Counted from the stretch's first letter, positions 1 to 10,500 are shown. The stretch: DNA of 64,000 nt from Microbacterium enclense (GCF_001456955.1 NZ_KQ758469.1:312926-376925); one strand, 5' to 3'. Notes: generated by a model from the letters alone, not told the origin. Translations and numbers: made by a program.

Positions 1-2
1 CG

Positions 3-48
3 CGAGGGCCACAAGGGAGCGCCCGAAGACGGCCCCTTGTGGCCCTCG
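3..48 (-). terminator. Strong hairpin after the DUF2510 gene
   Basis: A perfect 15-bp inverted repeat (arms 3–17 and 34–48, 16-nt loop) lies just past the stop codon of the leftward gene ending at 70. Its position suggests a transcription terminator. Any downstream T-tract would fall at or beyond the window edge, so it could also serve a rightward-facing neighbour outside the window. Confidence 0.6.
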
Positions 49-69
49 AAGTGGTGAAGCGGTCGGACC

Positions 70-1146
70 TTACAGGTGAGGGAACGCCTCGACCTTGCTG
101 TCCAGCGGCACCTGCCACAGCGGCACGTTCCACGCCGCCGTGCCGCCGGCGGGCACGCGGTCCGTGTACGTCGAGTCGACGCCCACGATCTTGCCGCCGC
201 CATCACGAGCGATCACGTCGATGCGAACCATGTCCTGGTCTTCGGTGAAGTTGCTGGTGACGGTGCCGTTGACCGTCATCCAGTCGTACTCGGAGCCGGT
301 GGTCACCTCGCCCAGCGTGAACGACCCGGTCTCCGCGGCGGGCGAGTACGTCGCCGCGTCAGCGGTCGGCCCGCGCACCTCGATGCGATCGATCTGCGCC
401 GATCCCACCTGCAAGAACCGGCCCACGAACCATGAACCGCCCGAGAGGATGGTGCTGTAGTCAATGCCGGTGTCCAGCAACACACCGTTCGCATCGTAGG
501 CCTCCACTTTGATGGAAGCGTTGCCGAAGACGTAGTCCTCGTTGGGGTTGGTCAGCTGCACGGCGTACCAGCCCATGCCGCTCTCGGTGTCCACGCCGAA
601 GGCGGTCTCGCCCAGCACCAGTTCCTGTGCGGCGGCCAGAGCCGGCTCATCGGCGGTCGCGGGCGCGTCCTCCTCGACGATGTCGGAGGTGCCCACCTGC
701 CCGGTGACCGTGTCGCTGAACGCGTTGTTGAAGGCCGTCGCAGCGACCACGAGGAAGACGATGACCCCGATGATCGTGCCGACGACCGACACGATGATGG
801 CGGTGACACCCTGCCACTTGGGCTTGTCTTTCTGGAAGAGCGCCACGATGCCGAGGATGAAAGCGATCGGCAGCAGGATCCACCCGACAATGAGGGCCCC
901 GGGGATGCACGCGAAGATGAATCCCACGGCCGCCAGCGCGAGCGCCACGATGCCGAGAACGTTGCGAGGCTTCTTCTCGGGCTCGGGAGCCGACGGCCCG
1001 GCCGCGACGACGTCGCTCTGGTCCGACGCGTTGCCGACGGGACGAACGTGGTCGGTCCACGCGGCGCCGTCCCAGTAGCGCTCCTGGCCTTCGACGCCTG
1101 CCGGGAACCAGCCTGCGGGCGCGGCTGGAGTGATCGATTCAGTCAA
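70..1146 (-). CDS. DUF2510-domain membrane protein
   Basis: This 358-residue protein begins with a short DUF2510 module (GWFP near residue 12, YWDGAAWT near 24–31), a tryptophan-rich motif common at the N-terminus of actinobacterial membrane proteins. A charged linker follows, then two or three hydrophobic segments between about residues 63 and 140. The C-terminal 215 residues look extracytoplasmic and resemble the FxLYD/DUF4352 type of beta-sandwich, with pairs of hydrophobic strands around GMGWYAVQLTNP and WMTVNGTVTSN. The start is TTG at 1146, chosen because a GGGGGA ribosome-binding site precedes it by about six bases and DUF2510 sits directly after it. No enzymatic residues are evident. 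The role is unknown; a cell-envelope or stress function is only a guess. Confidence 0.8.
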   Translation of the reverse strand: MTESITPAAPAGWFPAGVEGQERYWDGAAWTDHVRPVGNASDQSDVVAAGPSAPEPEKKPRNVLGIVALALAAVGFIFACIPGALIVGWILLPIAFILGIVALFQKDKPKWQGVTAIIVSVVGTIIGVIVFLVVAATAFNNAFSDTVTGQVGTSDIVEEDAPATADEPALAAAQELVLGETAFGVDTESGMGWYAVQLTNPNEDYVFGNASIKVEAYDANGVLLDTGIDYSTILSGGSWFVGRFLQVGSAQIDRIEVRGPTADAATYSPAAETGSFTLGEVTTGSEYDWMTVNGTVTSNFTEDQDMVRIDVIARDGGGKIVGVDSTYTDRVPAGGTAAWNVPLWQVPLDSKVEAFPHL

Positions 1147-1263
1147 GGTGTTTCCCCCACGGAAAGGGCCACGTCGGATTCGTGACCTCTGAGCTGATTG
1201 CTCGCGGTCTGCCGGCGAGCCCCGACAGTCTACGAGGAAACGCTCACCTGATTCATATCGAAC

Positions 1264-1830
1264 TCACAACTCGGGTGGCGCCGGTCGGTAGCGCTGCACG
1301 CTCGCACCCGACCGGAACTCCCGCCGCTCCACCAGTTCGAGCTTCGCTTCGACACCGTCGAGCAGCCGCGGCCCCTGCCCCGCAATCACCGGGTGCACGA
1401 CGAACGTGTACTCATCGATCAGCCCGTGCGCCGCGAGCGTCGCCGGTAGATGCACACCGCCCAGCGCGATCCCGCGCCCCGGCCGCTCTTTCAACACGCG
1501 AACAGCCGCAATCACATCGCCGGTGATCAGCTCAGCGTTCCAATCGACAGCCTGTAGAGAGGTGGATGCCACCACCTTCCGCATCGGATCCATCACCTCC
1601 GAGAAGGCCACCTCACTGGCATCCATCCAGTCGGGCCACTGCCCCGACTCCGGCCGCCGCCACGCGCCCTCCATCAGCTCATACATGACACGACCGTAGA
1701 GAAGCGTGTCTGAGCGTCGCAGCTCGTCGGTCCAGAACGCCATGGACTCGGCATCCGGCGGTAGGCCCGCCTCGTGATGAACGCACCCGTCAAGGGTGAC
1801 GTTGATGGCGTAGCGGAGTGGCTGTGTCAT
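1264..1830 (-). CDS. Dihydrofolate-reductase-like protein (RibD C-terminal domain)
   Basis: A 188-residue protein of the RibD C-terminal/dihydrofolate-reductase-like fold. Family features include an N-terminal strand (YAINVTLDG), the LLYGRVMYELM helix that normally contacts NADPH, and the late glycine-rich strand GRGIALGGVHLPATL before HPVIAGQGPRLL. Members are NADPH-dependent reductases of mostly unknown substrate, and the true folA or ribD role is unlikely because the DHFR active-site order is not conserved. It follows the WYL-regulator gene with only 4 bases between stop and start, so the two are co-transcribed. Such reductase genes commonly sit beside YafY/WYL regulators and PhnB-like VOC proteins, as here. 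Confidence 0.85.
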   Translation of the reverse strand: MTQPLRYAINVTLDGCVHHEAGLPPDAESMAFWTDELRRSDTLLYGRVMYELMEGAWRRPESGQWPDWMDASEVAFSEVMDPMRKVVASTSLQAVDWNAELITGDVIAAVRVLKERPGRGIALGGVHLPATLAAHGLIDEYTFVVHPVIAGQGPRLLDGVEAKLELVERREFRSGASVQRYRPAPPEL

Positions 1831-1834
1831 ACCG

Positions 1835-2821
1835 CTAGCTTCCTCGCCGGGACTCCGCCGCGGAAGAGCCGGCCGCCGCGAACCGCCCCGCCTGCACCTT
1901 GAACGCCTCCAACAATTCCGCCGGCTCCACGACCTCCATCGTCACCTCGAACCGCCCGAACGATGCGGCGAGCGCACCCCACGACCACGACCCGACCTCG
2001 AGCGTGCAGCGCTCGTCGTCGACAGCCGTGACGGTGCCGTCCCCAGCGAAGGGCAGCACGTCGCGAGCCGGCGCGTGCAGCAGCACCGTTCCCCGGCAGG
2101 CCCACTCATTCACATCCGACCCCTTGAACCGCGCCGAGACGAACGCGTCGACGTCGCCGCCCGGCACGACCCGTGGCACGAACGGCGCCCCCGGCGGCAC
2201 CCGCGGCCGCACCCGATCCGCCGAGTACAGCCGCCAGTCCTCGCGGTCGAGGTCCCACCCCAGCAGGTACCACCGGCCCTGCGACGCGACGAGGTGGTGC
2301 GGCTCCGCCCGGCGGGCCTGAGGCTCCCCCTCTCCCCGCGGCAGGTAGTCGAAGCGCACCGTCACCCGATCGCGCACGGCTTGCGCGAGGGACAGCAGCA
2401 CGTCGAGCGGAACGATCGGTGCCGGTGCCTCGCCCGCGCGCCGGACCGTCGTCACCTCGACCGCATCGAGCCGATGCCGCAGCCGCGACGGAAGAACCTG
2501 ACGCATCGTCGCGAGCGCACGCACCGCCGCTTCCCCGATGCCGGCACCGAGCGCCGGCGCGGTCCGCAGCGCGATCGCGACCGCGATCGACTGGTCATCG
2601 TCGAAGAGCAGCGGAGGCATGTCGGCGCCCGCCTCGAGACGGTAACCGCCATCCGGCCCCATCGAGGAGTCGATGCGGTAGCCCATCTCACGCAGGCGGT
2701 CGATATCGCGCCGCACCGTGCGATCGCTGACCTCGAGCCGCGACGCCAGCACCGCCCCCGGCCAGTCGCGCCGGGCCTGCAAGAGCGACAACAGAGTGAG
2801 CAATCGCGACGTCGTGGCCAT
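1835..2821 (-). CDS. YafY-type transcriptional regulator (HTH-11 + WYL)
   Basis: A 328-residue regulator starting at ATG 2821 (MATTSRLL). The reading frame stays open upstream to 2905, but the residues before this methionine do not resemble the family. Residues 1–60 form a DeoR-like winged helix (LLSLLQARRDWPG, then RTVRRDIDRLREMGY as recognition helix). The middle and C-terminal regions match the WYL domain: RVTVRFDYLPRGEGE, then RRAEPHHLVASQGRWYLLGWD, followed by the WCX-like extension. WYL domains bind ligands such as nucleotides or nucleic acid. The gene heads an operon with the reductase downstream and is divergent from the VOC gene at 2920, so it probably controls the 98-bp region between them. 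Confidence 0.88.
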   Translation of the reverse strand: MATTSRLLTLLSLLQARRDWPGAVLASRLEVSDRTVRRDIDRLREMGYRIDSSMGPDGGYRLEAGADMPPLLFDDDQSIAVAIALRTAPALGAGIGEAAVRALATMRQVLPSRLRHRLDAVEVTTVRRAGEAPAPIVPLDVLLSLAQAVRDRVTVRFDYLPRGEGEPQARRAEPHHLVASQGRWYLLGWDLDREDWRLYSADRVRPRVPPGAPFVPRVVPGGDVDAFVSARFKGSDVNEWACRGTVLLHAPARDVLPFAGDGTVTAVDDERCTLEVGSWSWGALAASFGRFEVTMEVVEPAELLEAFKVQAGRFAAAGSSAAESRRGS

Positions 2822-2919
2822 GGCATCCACGGTATTTCGAGTACCGGACAGAAACTGACCTATACGACTGAGATCTTCGATGGACGAGCCCGAACGGGCC
2901 GACACATCGAGGAGCAGAC

Positions 2920-3375
2920 ATGTCCGTGCAGACCACCACCCACCTGAACTTCCGCGGCGACGCCCGTGACGCGCTCGCCTTCTACCAGTCCGTCTTCGGC
3001 GGACACCTCGTCGTCAACACCTACGCCGACTTCGGGATGCCGGCCGAGATCCCCGGATCCGACAAGGTCGTCTTCGGCCTCGTCGCCGCCGAGAACGGCT
3101 TCCGCCTCATGGGCTACGACATTCCCGGGCGCACCGAGGGCGGCATCGCCGGCGGCGGCGCCACCCACCGCGAAAACAACACGACGATCACCGACCAGGC
3201 GCTGTTCGTGGCGATCAGCTCGCCCACGCTCGACGAGCTGCAGGGCTACTGGGATGGGTTGGCGGTGGATGCCACGATCGTCGAGCCCCTAGCGGCGTCC
3301 GCATGGAGCGCGGGCTTCGGGATGCTGACCGACCGGTTCGGCGTGACGTGGAGCGCGTCGGTCACGGCAGAATGA
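2920..3375 (+). CDS. PhnB-like VOC-family protein
   Basis: A 151-residue vicinal-oxygen-chelate fold protein with an AGGAG-like ribosome-binding site a few bases before ATG 2920. The N-terminus (HLNFRGDARDALAFYQSVFGG) and the C-terminal WGPxFGMLTDRFGVTW-type strand, here FGMLTDRFGVTWS, are characteristic of the PhnB/3-demethylubiquinone-like subgroup. These proteins are often annotated as glyoxalase or bleomycin-resistance related, but the metal ligands of true glyoxalase I are not obvious here. Substrate unknown. It is transcribed divergently from the WYL regulator and is probably a target of it, as in many actinobacterial genomes. Confidence 0.87.
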   Translation: MSVQTTTHLNFRGDARDALAFYQSVFGGHLVVNTYADFGMPAEIPGSDKVVFGLVAAENGFRLMGYDIPGRTEGGIAGGGATHRENNTTITDQALFVAISSPTLDELQGYWDGLAVDATIVEPLAASAWSAGFGMLTDRFGVTWSASVTAE

Positions 3376-3967
3376 CCGGCACCGGGCCGGATGTCGTGGT
3401 GGCCCGGGCGACCATGACCCGGGCCCCGTCCGTACTCCAGCGCGTTCACGCGTGGTGTGAGTCGTTCGTGGCGCGTCAGCGATCGCGCAGCCGCGAGCGG
3501 TTCGCGTAGAGATGATCTCCAGGCCTGCAGGATCGAGCAGCGTTACCCCCTCCGGCAGGTCCGGCGGAGGGCGACAAGCCATACGTCTGGCGCGGCACCC
3601 TACTCAGCCTCCAACGCACAATGAACCCATGATCAGCGTCACGCGGGCGGCGTGCATCGCAACGAGCGGTTGATCCGTGGCGCCCGGTGCGCTTGGGGTC
3701 GATCGGGGACTGTAGTGCCGCTCAGGCCTGACCAGGATCGAAGCTGGGCTTAGCGAGCGCCGAACTTCAGGGCTTTCGCACTCCACGTGGCCCGCTCCCA
3801 CGCAATCGCCTCGCCCACAAACGCCCCCGCCTGCACGTCGTCGGCCCGGACGCCGTCGAGAGCGGCCTCGCATCGTGGTCTATGACATGCCCGTCCCCGC
3901 GCAGCAGGCCCGGCATTGTCGCAGCGCTAGTCGAATGTGGTGTCGACAATCACGCGGCCAGGCTGGA
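3376..3967. other. Gene-free left border of the defence island
   Basis: A 592-bp stretch lies between the VOC gene and the lipase gene. Short open frames exist on both strands, but none has a convincing ribosome-binding site, codon pattern or recognisable protein motif. I see no tRNA, integrase remnant or clear direct repeat matching the right border near 41.7–42.1 kb. It may hold decayed coding sequence and the left junction of the island. Confidence 0.5.
3382..3407 (+). terminator. Possible hairpin after the VOC gene
   Basis: A 7-bp GC-rich stem (arms 3382–3388 and 3401–3407) starts 7 bases after the VOC stop codon. There is no T-tract, so termination activity is plausible but unproven. 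Confidence 0.35.
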
Positions 3968-5770
3968 TCACTCCGCATCCCACTGCGGACCAGGTTCGAG
4001 ACCGTTCTCCCTTAGATACGTCAGAGCGCGTCCGATGGTGTCTATTTTCAACTTTAGCTCCTTGATCCCCTGAGCTCCCGGGTCTGAGAACTCGTCGAGT
4101 CGTTCATATTCACGCCGGACTTCGATCTCGGTCGCCACCAATGTGCGCCACACCGCGGGGTCGGACTCGATACCCTGCAGCCGACGCAAGATCTCCAAAG
4201 CGAGCATCCGGCCCACGACTTCGTCGAAGGCTTCCGCGGTCGTGCTCGGGCTTGCGAGCCCGTAAGCGATGCCTCCCCCACCCGCTGTCATGAGGGTGCC
4301 CGCTGTCAGAAGACCTCCAATCATTCCGCCTGGACCGAAGGTGGCAAGTGCGCTCGTGACCACCGCGGCTCCCGCAAGACCCGCCCCGGCGGCGAGAGCC
4401 AATCCGCCGGTCGCGACGACGATGGCGACCGCTCCGATGCTGATGGCGCCCAGCTTCAGCAGGTTCATGCTCCGCGCGCTGAGGTTGTCGGCGGATCGCT
4501 TGACGGCGATGAACACATCCGTGCCGTACTGGCTGCCGAGGCCGGCCTCTGCAGTGAGGTCTTGCATCGCGAGCTGACGCGTCTCTTTGGACATCGCGAT
4601 CTCGAACGGACGAATCGGGTTCTCGGACGCGAGCATGGTCAAGACCACAACGGCGTCTTCCTTCGTCAGATGCCTGCTCGGCGCAGGTTCGGGAACCGCC
4701 GCGCGAGGGTCGGACCTGTCGAAGGCCAATCGTGCGAGCTCTGACGGCATCAAGCGTCCTATGGCGGCGTTCCGAGCCGCTATCTCGTCGATGGCGACCG
4801 CCTGCACGGATCGGATCGCCCCCGCGAATCGGTCTCGCTGATCGCCCTCCAGACGGTTCTTGAGAAGGTGGGCGTAGCGGAGCGCCAAGAGCGCGAGGAG
4901 CTCAGTCGCGTCCGGGGGAATGTCAGCGCCGCGCTCTACGAAGGCAAGCTCCTTCGATTGCGATCCGAAGAGCCCGAAACCGATTGCTTCGACGACATCG
5001 GTCGAACTCAAATACTCGTCCGCGGAGTGAGCCCGCTTTGACACCAGCACCTTCGTGTCGATTCGGAAGTCGATCATCCAGGGGAACACAGAAGAGACGC
5101 CTCTATGCGCAGCCACGAGATCAGAGACGTTCCAGAAGTTGACCCACCACGTGAGATTGGTCGGTGGCTCCCTGAGGATCTCGCGAAGCTTATCGAAGTC
5201 GAACCCAGGGTTGGCCAGTGGACTCCCAATGGTGATGAGACCCGAGACCTCGAGTCCCGGAGGAAGACGCACGATGAGGTCGGCGGCGATGACGGACCCG
5301 AGGCTGTGTCCGACTATGACGATTCGTCCGGAATCAGGAAGCTGCTGGAGGATGCGGCACAAGACCTGCGAGCGAATGTGCCTATCGGTCAGATAGTTGC
5401 GCGCCTGGGCGAACGACGGCAGGCCGACCGCAGCGCGGACGGCTGCGTCGAGGCCGATGACGCCACCACCGCGTTCATGCCGGCCAAGCCGGAATTCGAT
5501 CGCTCCCATGCGCCGTTCGAAAGCCCGTCGGTTCTGCCTTGCCGCCTCGCGCGAGGGTTGCTTGACCGTGACGGGCGGCAGCGCGAAGTCCTCGTCGCGT
5601 CCTTTCAGCGCATGGGCGTACTTCGGTGCGATGAATCGCTCCGCGTCGAGACCGGGGTATCCCATAAGAGCCAGCGATTCGTCGAGTCGCGCCCGCCACC
5701 TGTTGTCGGGATCGCCATCACCCACCCCATGCAGGAACACCAAAATCGGCTTGCTGTCCGCGCTCGTCAC
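3968..5770 (-). CDS. Serine lipase/alpha-beta hydrolase with membrane segment, last gene of the DISARM-like operon
   Basis: A 600-residue protein starting at GTG 5770. The N-terminal half is an alpha/beta hydrolase: an initial strand with oxyanion motif (ILVFLHGVGDGD, residues 9–20), the nucleophile elbow GHSLGS at 154–159 (Ser156), a likely acid at Asp217 (WNVSDLVA) and a likely base at His248 (RAHSADEY). This is the pattern of PGAP1-like and lipase-type esterases. Residues 441–507 are a glycine/alanine-rich hydrophobic stretch able to form two or three membrane helices. The start lies 16 bases after the drmB-like stop, so it is the final gene of the leftward operon, where classic DISARM carries the phospholipase-D-like DrmC. 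I infer a membrane-damaging effector or accessory role; the substrate is unknown. Confidence 0.8.
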   Translation of the reverse strand: MTSADSKPILVFLHGVGDGDPDNRWRARLDESLALMGYPGLDAERFIAPKYAHALKGRDEDFALPPVTVKQPSREAARQNRRAFERRMGAIEFRLGRHERGGGVIGLDAAVRAAVGLPSFAQARNYLTDRHIRSQVLCRILQQLPDSGRIVIVGHSLGSVIAADLIVRLPPGLEVSGLITIGSPLANPGFDFDKLREILREPPTNLTWWVNFWNVSDLVAAHRGVSSVFPWMIDFRIDTKVLVSKRAHSADEYLSSTDVVEAIGFGLFGSQSKELAFVERGADIPPDATELLALLALRYAHLLKNRLEGDQRDRFAGAIRSVQAVAIDEIAARNAAIGRLMPSELARLAFDRSDPRAAVPEPAPSRHLTKEDAVVVLTMLASENPIRPFEIAMSKETRQLAMQDLTAEAGLGSQYGTDVFIAVKRSADNLSARSMNLLKLGAISIGAVAIVVATGGLALAAGAGLAGAAVVTSALATFGPGGMIGGLLTAGTLMTAGGGGIAYGLASPSTTAEAFDEVVGRMLALEILRRLQGIESDPAVWRTLVATEIEVRREYERLDEFSDPGAQGIKELKLKIDTIGRALTYLRENGLEPGPQWDAE

Positions 5771-5786
5771 CCTCTCGACCTCTCGC

Positions 5787-7592
5787 TCATTCGTTCTGCC
5801 TTCCGTCCGCCCGTTGCCCCAGTATCGCGTCGAGCACCGGGCTGAAGTAGCCGCTCACGTCGTCGCTCCCGACGACGAGGGCGCGATCCAACAGAAGGTT
5901 CTGCGACTCACATGAGGTTTCCGGCGCGAGACAGCATGCGTGGCACGCCGCGAGGTTCAGTCCGTCGATACTCTGCGGCTCCGACTCGATGCACACAGGA
6001 TCGTTCGGACACCACGCGGCCTGCTCGAGCGCACGGACGATGGCTCCGGCGAGAAGGTCCGGCTCACCCTGCCGGACGAGCCCTCCCAGCGTTCCTTCGA
6101 TATCGGATGAAGTCGTATAGATGAAGAGGCCGTAGTCGCCGTCCGATTCGCAGTAGATCCGCTCACGAATGGATGCGGCGGTGTAACCACTGGCGAACGT
6201 CATTTCGCGCATGAGGAGGTGCGCGAACGTGTGGAGGAGAATGTACTCCGGCGACACCACGTGGAGACGCCTGCCGAGCATGGATGCGTTCTGATGACCC
6301 AGAACGGTTGATCCCCGACTCTGCACGACATCCTGGGCCGCCCAGGCGCGCACGGCTTGCTCAGAAAAACGGAGGAAGACGCCCTCTCCATACCCCTCGA
6401 TGGCGGGCAGCCACTTACGCTCATGGGAAGACACCGGCACAGCCGCCACAAGTTCTGCATCGGGCGTGTACCTGCGGAACCCGATGACGGCCCGCACGTC
6501 TCGCAGCCGGTCCACTAGGACCACGTCGCTGATCAGGTGCGCAAGGTTGTCGCCGGCATCCCCGCGGTCGACCTGTAGCTTGATTGCCCGCGTCTGGAAG
6601 TCGGCGACCGGTGAGCGCTCGGAGATGGCGGCGACGAACGCCTCGTATTCATCCGCCTGCAGGCCGCTGCGGGTGGCGCGGATGTCGATGACTCGGCCCC
6701 CATCCGGCGGGTTCGCATGTGCCAAGACCGCTTCGACCGGGATGCCGGTGTCGACGGCGATCTGACCGGACAACATGGCTCGCTGCGATTCGTCGGTCGC
6801 GGCCCGCAACGCCGTGAAGAAAGCATGACCGCGAAGCTTCTCCAGGTCGATCTCATCCCGACTGTCGACGATGGGAATGTCGATGGCACTCATCGTGTCG
6901 GCGAAGTGGAGGCTGGTCGCACCGCGCTGCTGTGGATCGATCGGCTTGCCACACAGTCCCCAATCGCGTTCCCACGGCTGCTTTCCCCGACAGGTGAACC
7001 CTTCGACGGCGAAGACGTCTCTTCGCAATTCGCCGAGCGACCGCCGCCGACCACATCGCTCGCAGCTGACCTGCAGGCTGCTCAGGCCCTCGGCGCGACC
7101 ATCCGCCGACTGGAACCGCAATCTGTCGGATGCCCTACATTCGCCATCTGAGTCCCTGTGAAGCCAGTCGACCCACGGGATGTCCTCGATGTGGCTTTTC
7201 GCCGTACACACGGCGACGAATCGCATAGGCACGAGACGCCCGTCACACGCGGTCTCCTGGCAGACGGGTACTCCGCCGGTCTCCATGGAGCGGATCCAAC
7301 GGATCATGCGCCGACAGACCTGACAGAACAACCACGAAGGGAATCGCTCAAACTCGAGTCCTGGGGTCTTCTGGTTCTCCGGGGTGTGAGTCGTCGGCGC
7401 CGCCCAAAGATCGTCGACGCCGAGAGCCTCGGCGAGTCGGTCGGATCGCACGGCACGCCGCACCTTTGTGGACGGCCACCTGTCCCCCGTCGGAACCATG
7501 AACGACTGGCCCAGGATGTCCACGATGGCTCCGGGTCCGTAGGGGGACACCGTCTCGGAGGCCCTCACCGTCTTCACCGTCGGTTCAGCCAC
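5787..7592 (-). CDS. drmB: DrmB-like protein (DUF1998)
   Basis: A 601-residue protein with the DrmB/DUF1998 layout. The N-terminus (VRASETVSPYGPGAIVDI, residues 9–26) is the family's typical opening. Cysteine pairs follow (CQVC at 90–93, then CERC near 176), consistent with zinc binding. The DUF1998 part is at about residues 450–575, with LLHTFAHLLMREM, then YCESDGDYGLFIYTTSSD and a late cysteine cluster LAACHACC. In DISARM, DrmB pairs with the DrmA helicase and blocks incoming phage DNA. The GTG start at 7592 overlaps the end of the drmA-like gene by 8 bases, and the lipase gene follows. No feature suggests truncation. Confidence 0.85.
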   Translation of the reverse strand: MAEPTVKTVRASETVSPYGPGAIVDILGQSFMVPTGDRWPSTKVRRAVRSDRLAEALGVDDLWAAPTTHTPENQKTPGLEFERFPSWLFCQVCRRMIRWIRSMETGGVPVCQETACDGRLVPMRFVAVCTAKSHIEDIPWVDWLHRDSDGECRASDRLRFQSADGRAEGLSSLQVSCERCGRRRSLGELRRDVFAVEGFTCRGKQPWERDWGLCGKPIDPQQRGATSLHFADTMSAIDIPIVDSRDEIDLEKLRGHAFFTALRAATDESQRAMLSGQIAVDTGIPVEAVLAHANPPDGGRVIDIRATRSGLQADEYEAFVAAISERSPVADFQTRAIKLQVDRGDAGDNLAHLISDVVLVDRLRDVRAVIGFRRYTPDAELVAAVPVSSHERKWLPAIEGYGEGVFLRFSEQAVRAWAAQDVVQSRGSTVLGHQNASMLGRRLHVVSPEYILLHTFAHLLMREMTFASGYTAASIRERIYCESDGDYGLFIYTTSSDIEGTLGGLVRQGEPDLLAGAIVRALEQAAWCPNDPVCIESEPQSIDGLNLAACHACCLAPETSCESQNLLLDRALVVGSDDVSGYFSPVLDAILGQRADGRQNE

Positions 7593-10500
7593 GACGTTCT
7601 CCGTTCGCTCGCACTCGCACCACTTCGTCGACGTTCCTCATCGAGTTCATGACCGGCCATCCGCGGCCCGGATCGGTGAACTGCCTCATCAGACGTTCGT
7701 CTTGCTCCCGCGACTGGTAGAGCAGCCTTTTCCCCTCCTGCTGAACCCGGTTGCGGGCGTCCACCCAGTCGAGCACGGCATCGTCGATCTCTCTTGCCAC
7801 GGCATCTTTCTCCCGCGCATCGGCATACGCGACATGGGCCTTCAGAAGCTCCACGGCCTTCTTCACGCCTGCCGAATCAGGGTCGAACAGCGACGCGTCG
7901 CTGTTGTCGGAGAGATTCGCTCCGTGCCGAACGAGGATCACGAGCGCTGCGCGCAGCGCCCGCCGTCGCGCCTGGAGCGACCACGGGGCGACGCTGGACG
8001 GTTCGACGAAGCGGTAGTACGCCTCATGGTAGGAACCGAAGGACTCGAACACCGACCGGTCGCGAGGCTTACCCGAGCGGAACATCGTGATGACGAGCCC
8101 CGGTGTCTTCCCACGCCCGACCCGAGAAGTCGCCTGGATGTACTCCGATGTCGTCTTCGTGTGGCCGTTGAGGAGCATCACACCAAGACGACTCACATCG
8201 ATGCCGACGGACATGATGTTTGTCGTCGCGAGGGCATCGAGCACCTGCGGATCGCCCGGCTCCTTCTTGAGGCGTTCCAAGAGCGCGATGAGCTCCGCGG
8301 AATCCACGTTGCCGTTGAGCTCGTGGACCCCGTCCGAGCCGAGCGAGCGGGCGGACCCCTCGGACTTCTCACGCCGCACGAGATTAGAGGGCACGTCATC
8401 GCGGAGGATGGTGACGGTTCGGCCGAGCTCGCGAAGGCTGTTGTGGTAGACCACCAAGGTCCAGTACGCGTTCTTCGCGGGGCCGGCGAGGTTGACCGCC
8501 TGCGGCGCGTTCAGCAGCTCGGCCGACAGCTGGCCGACCGCCCACGAGGGCGTGTGCGCTTGAGGCATGATGCCGAGGTAGCGACGGCCGGGCGACTCTG
8601 TATCGGGCTCCGAGAAGTAGTTGTCGTCCGCGTCCAGCCCTGGGGGAGGAAACGACTCCACGTTCTTCGCCATCAGTTCTCGCACCTGCTGCGCCGAGGC
8701 GCGGGTGGTCGCCGTGGAGGCCACGGTCTTCGGTGCAGTGCCGCGCCAGCGCAGAAGGGCACCGATGGCAGCCTCGTAGACCCCGACGACCGTCCCGAGC
8801 GGCCCCGAGAGCAGGTGCAACTCATCTTGGATGACCAGCGAGGGCGGGTCCGAGACACCCCCGGTTCCGAAGAGCTTCGCGCCCTGCTTGATCCATGCAA
8901 GGCGGGCGAGCTTGTCGACGGTCGCAACCAGCATGGTCGGCGGGTTGTCGTAGAGCCCCTCATCCACCACCTGTACGGGGAGCTCGTCATGGAACGGGCA
9001 GACCGCGTTCGGACAGAAGAACGCGAACGAGCTCGACGATGCCCGCACTCCGTACGCACCTTCGTTCGACGCGTGGTGCGGCGGAAGGATCGGGCGACCA
9101 CACCAGGGGCACTCCAGGAGTTGGAACGGATTCTCCGTCTTGTTCTGCGCCCTGACGACGCCGAATTCCTTCTGTGCCTGCTTGTAGGTACCCGGTGTGG
9201 TGCTGTTGCCGAGCCAGAGCCCGATCGAGAATGCCGGGGTCTCATCCAACCGCTCGTCGTCCGCCCTCATGAGCTCCAGTGCACAGATCAGCGTCGCGGC
9301 GCGCTGGAACTGCTGAGCCGTCAATAGACGCATGGTGTACCGGGTGAGCACGGCGAGTCCGCCGCCGCGATAGCCGCGCACGAGGCGGCGCCTGATCATC
9401 TCGATCGCCGCGAGGCCCAGGTATGCCTCGGTCTTGCCACCGCCAGTAGGGAACCAGATCAGATCCACGAGTTCGCGATCCACATGGTCTTCGTCGACGG
9501 TCGACGCGAGGGCGCTCAAGATGAACGCCAATTGGAAAGGTCTCCACTGCGGTTCGTGATCGCCACGATCGGTGTCGAGTCGCGAACCGTACCGGACGTC
9601 CTCTTCCACGAAACGCCCCTGACGGAGCATCTGCCATCTCATCGCGGTGTTCGCCATCCGGAACGCGGTGAAGACATCTGGTTCGCGTGCAAGGAGCTCG
9701 ATCCCCTCCTCCATTCGCCGGGCGGCGCGCTCCTGACGGTCGACAATGTCTGCCGCGACGCCATGGAACACACCTGTCGTCCTCTGCGCTTCGAGATGCT
9801 GCTCAGCGATCCAGGCGCGATAGTCCGCGACCACCTGCGCCAAGGCGGCGACGTAGGTCTCGGCGGGAACCGACTCGTCCGCAAGCCATCGCATCCGGTA
9901 AACGTCCCCCGACCCTGCCTTGGCACGGATGGCGCCGACCTCAGCTTCAGGGACGACCGTGGTCGTCACCGTCGTCGGAGTGTCCTTCGGGGACCAATCC
10001 ACGGCGACTCCGTGCCCGATCGCGAACGACGGCTTGTTGCGGTAACGGAACGCCAGTTCGCGGTCTTCGGGGGACGCGTAGACACCACCCTGCGGGTAGG
10101 GCGACAGCCCGAGATCGTCCGTGCACGACAGCGAGACCTGAAACAGACACAGATCCGTGTGCCGCTTCGCCTCGCCTGCCGCGACCTCGTGGGCGTTTGA
10201 AAGTGAGACCGTCGTGAGTCGCTTGCCCGCGTGGTGACGAGACCGCCACGACAGAAGCGCCCGCCCGTCGAGCACCTCGCGTCTTCCGCTCGATGTGATG
10301 TCGACCATCTCGCGATCGGACAGCTGCCGACGTTGCCAGTGATCTTCGACGCCGTCCACCTTCGTGTAGGCCCCTGCGCGGAGGTCGACCGCGATCACAT
10401 CTCCCGAGTGGACGAACGACACCCCCATGGACTGAGGTGCCCAGCCGAACGCACCCGTGATGTTGATCCCGGAGTCTTCGTCTTCCGCCTCCGTCACCCC

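Noticed and set aside
3604..3949. Small leftward frames in the left border gap
   Set aside because: Composition is arginine/glycine-rich with no motif, and no ribosome-binding site is seen; called non-coding.
7702..9327. A 541-codon rightward frame inside the drmA-like gene
   Set aside because: Shadow of a well-supported helicase gene on the other strand; residue composition is arginine-rich without domain motifs.
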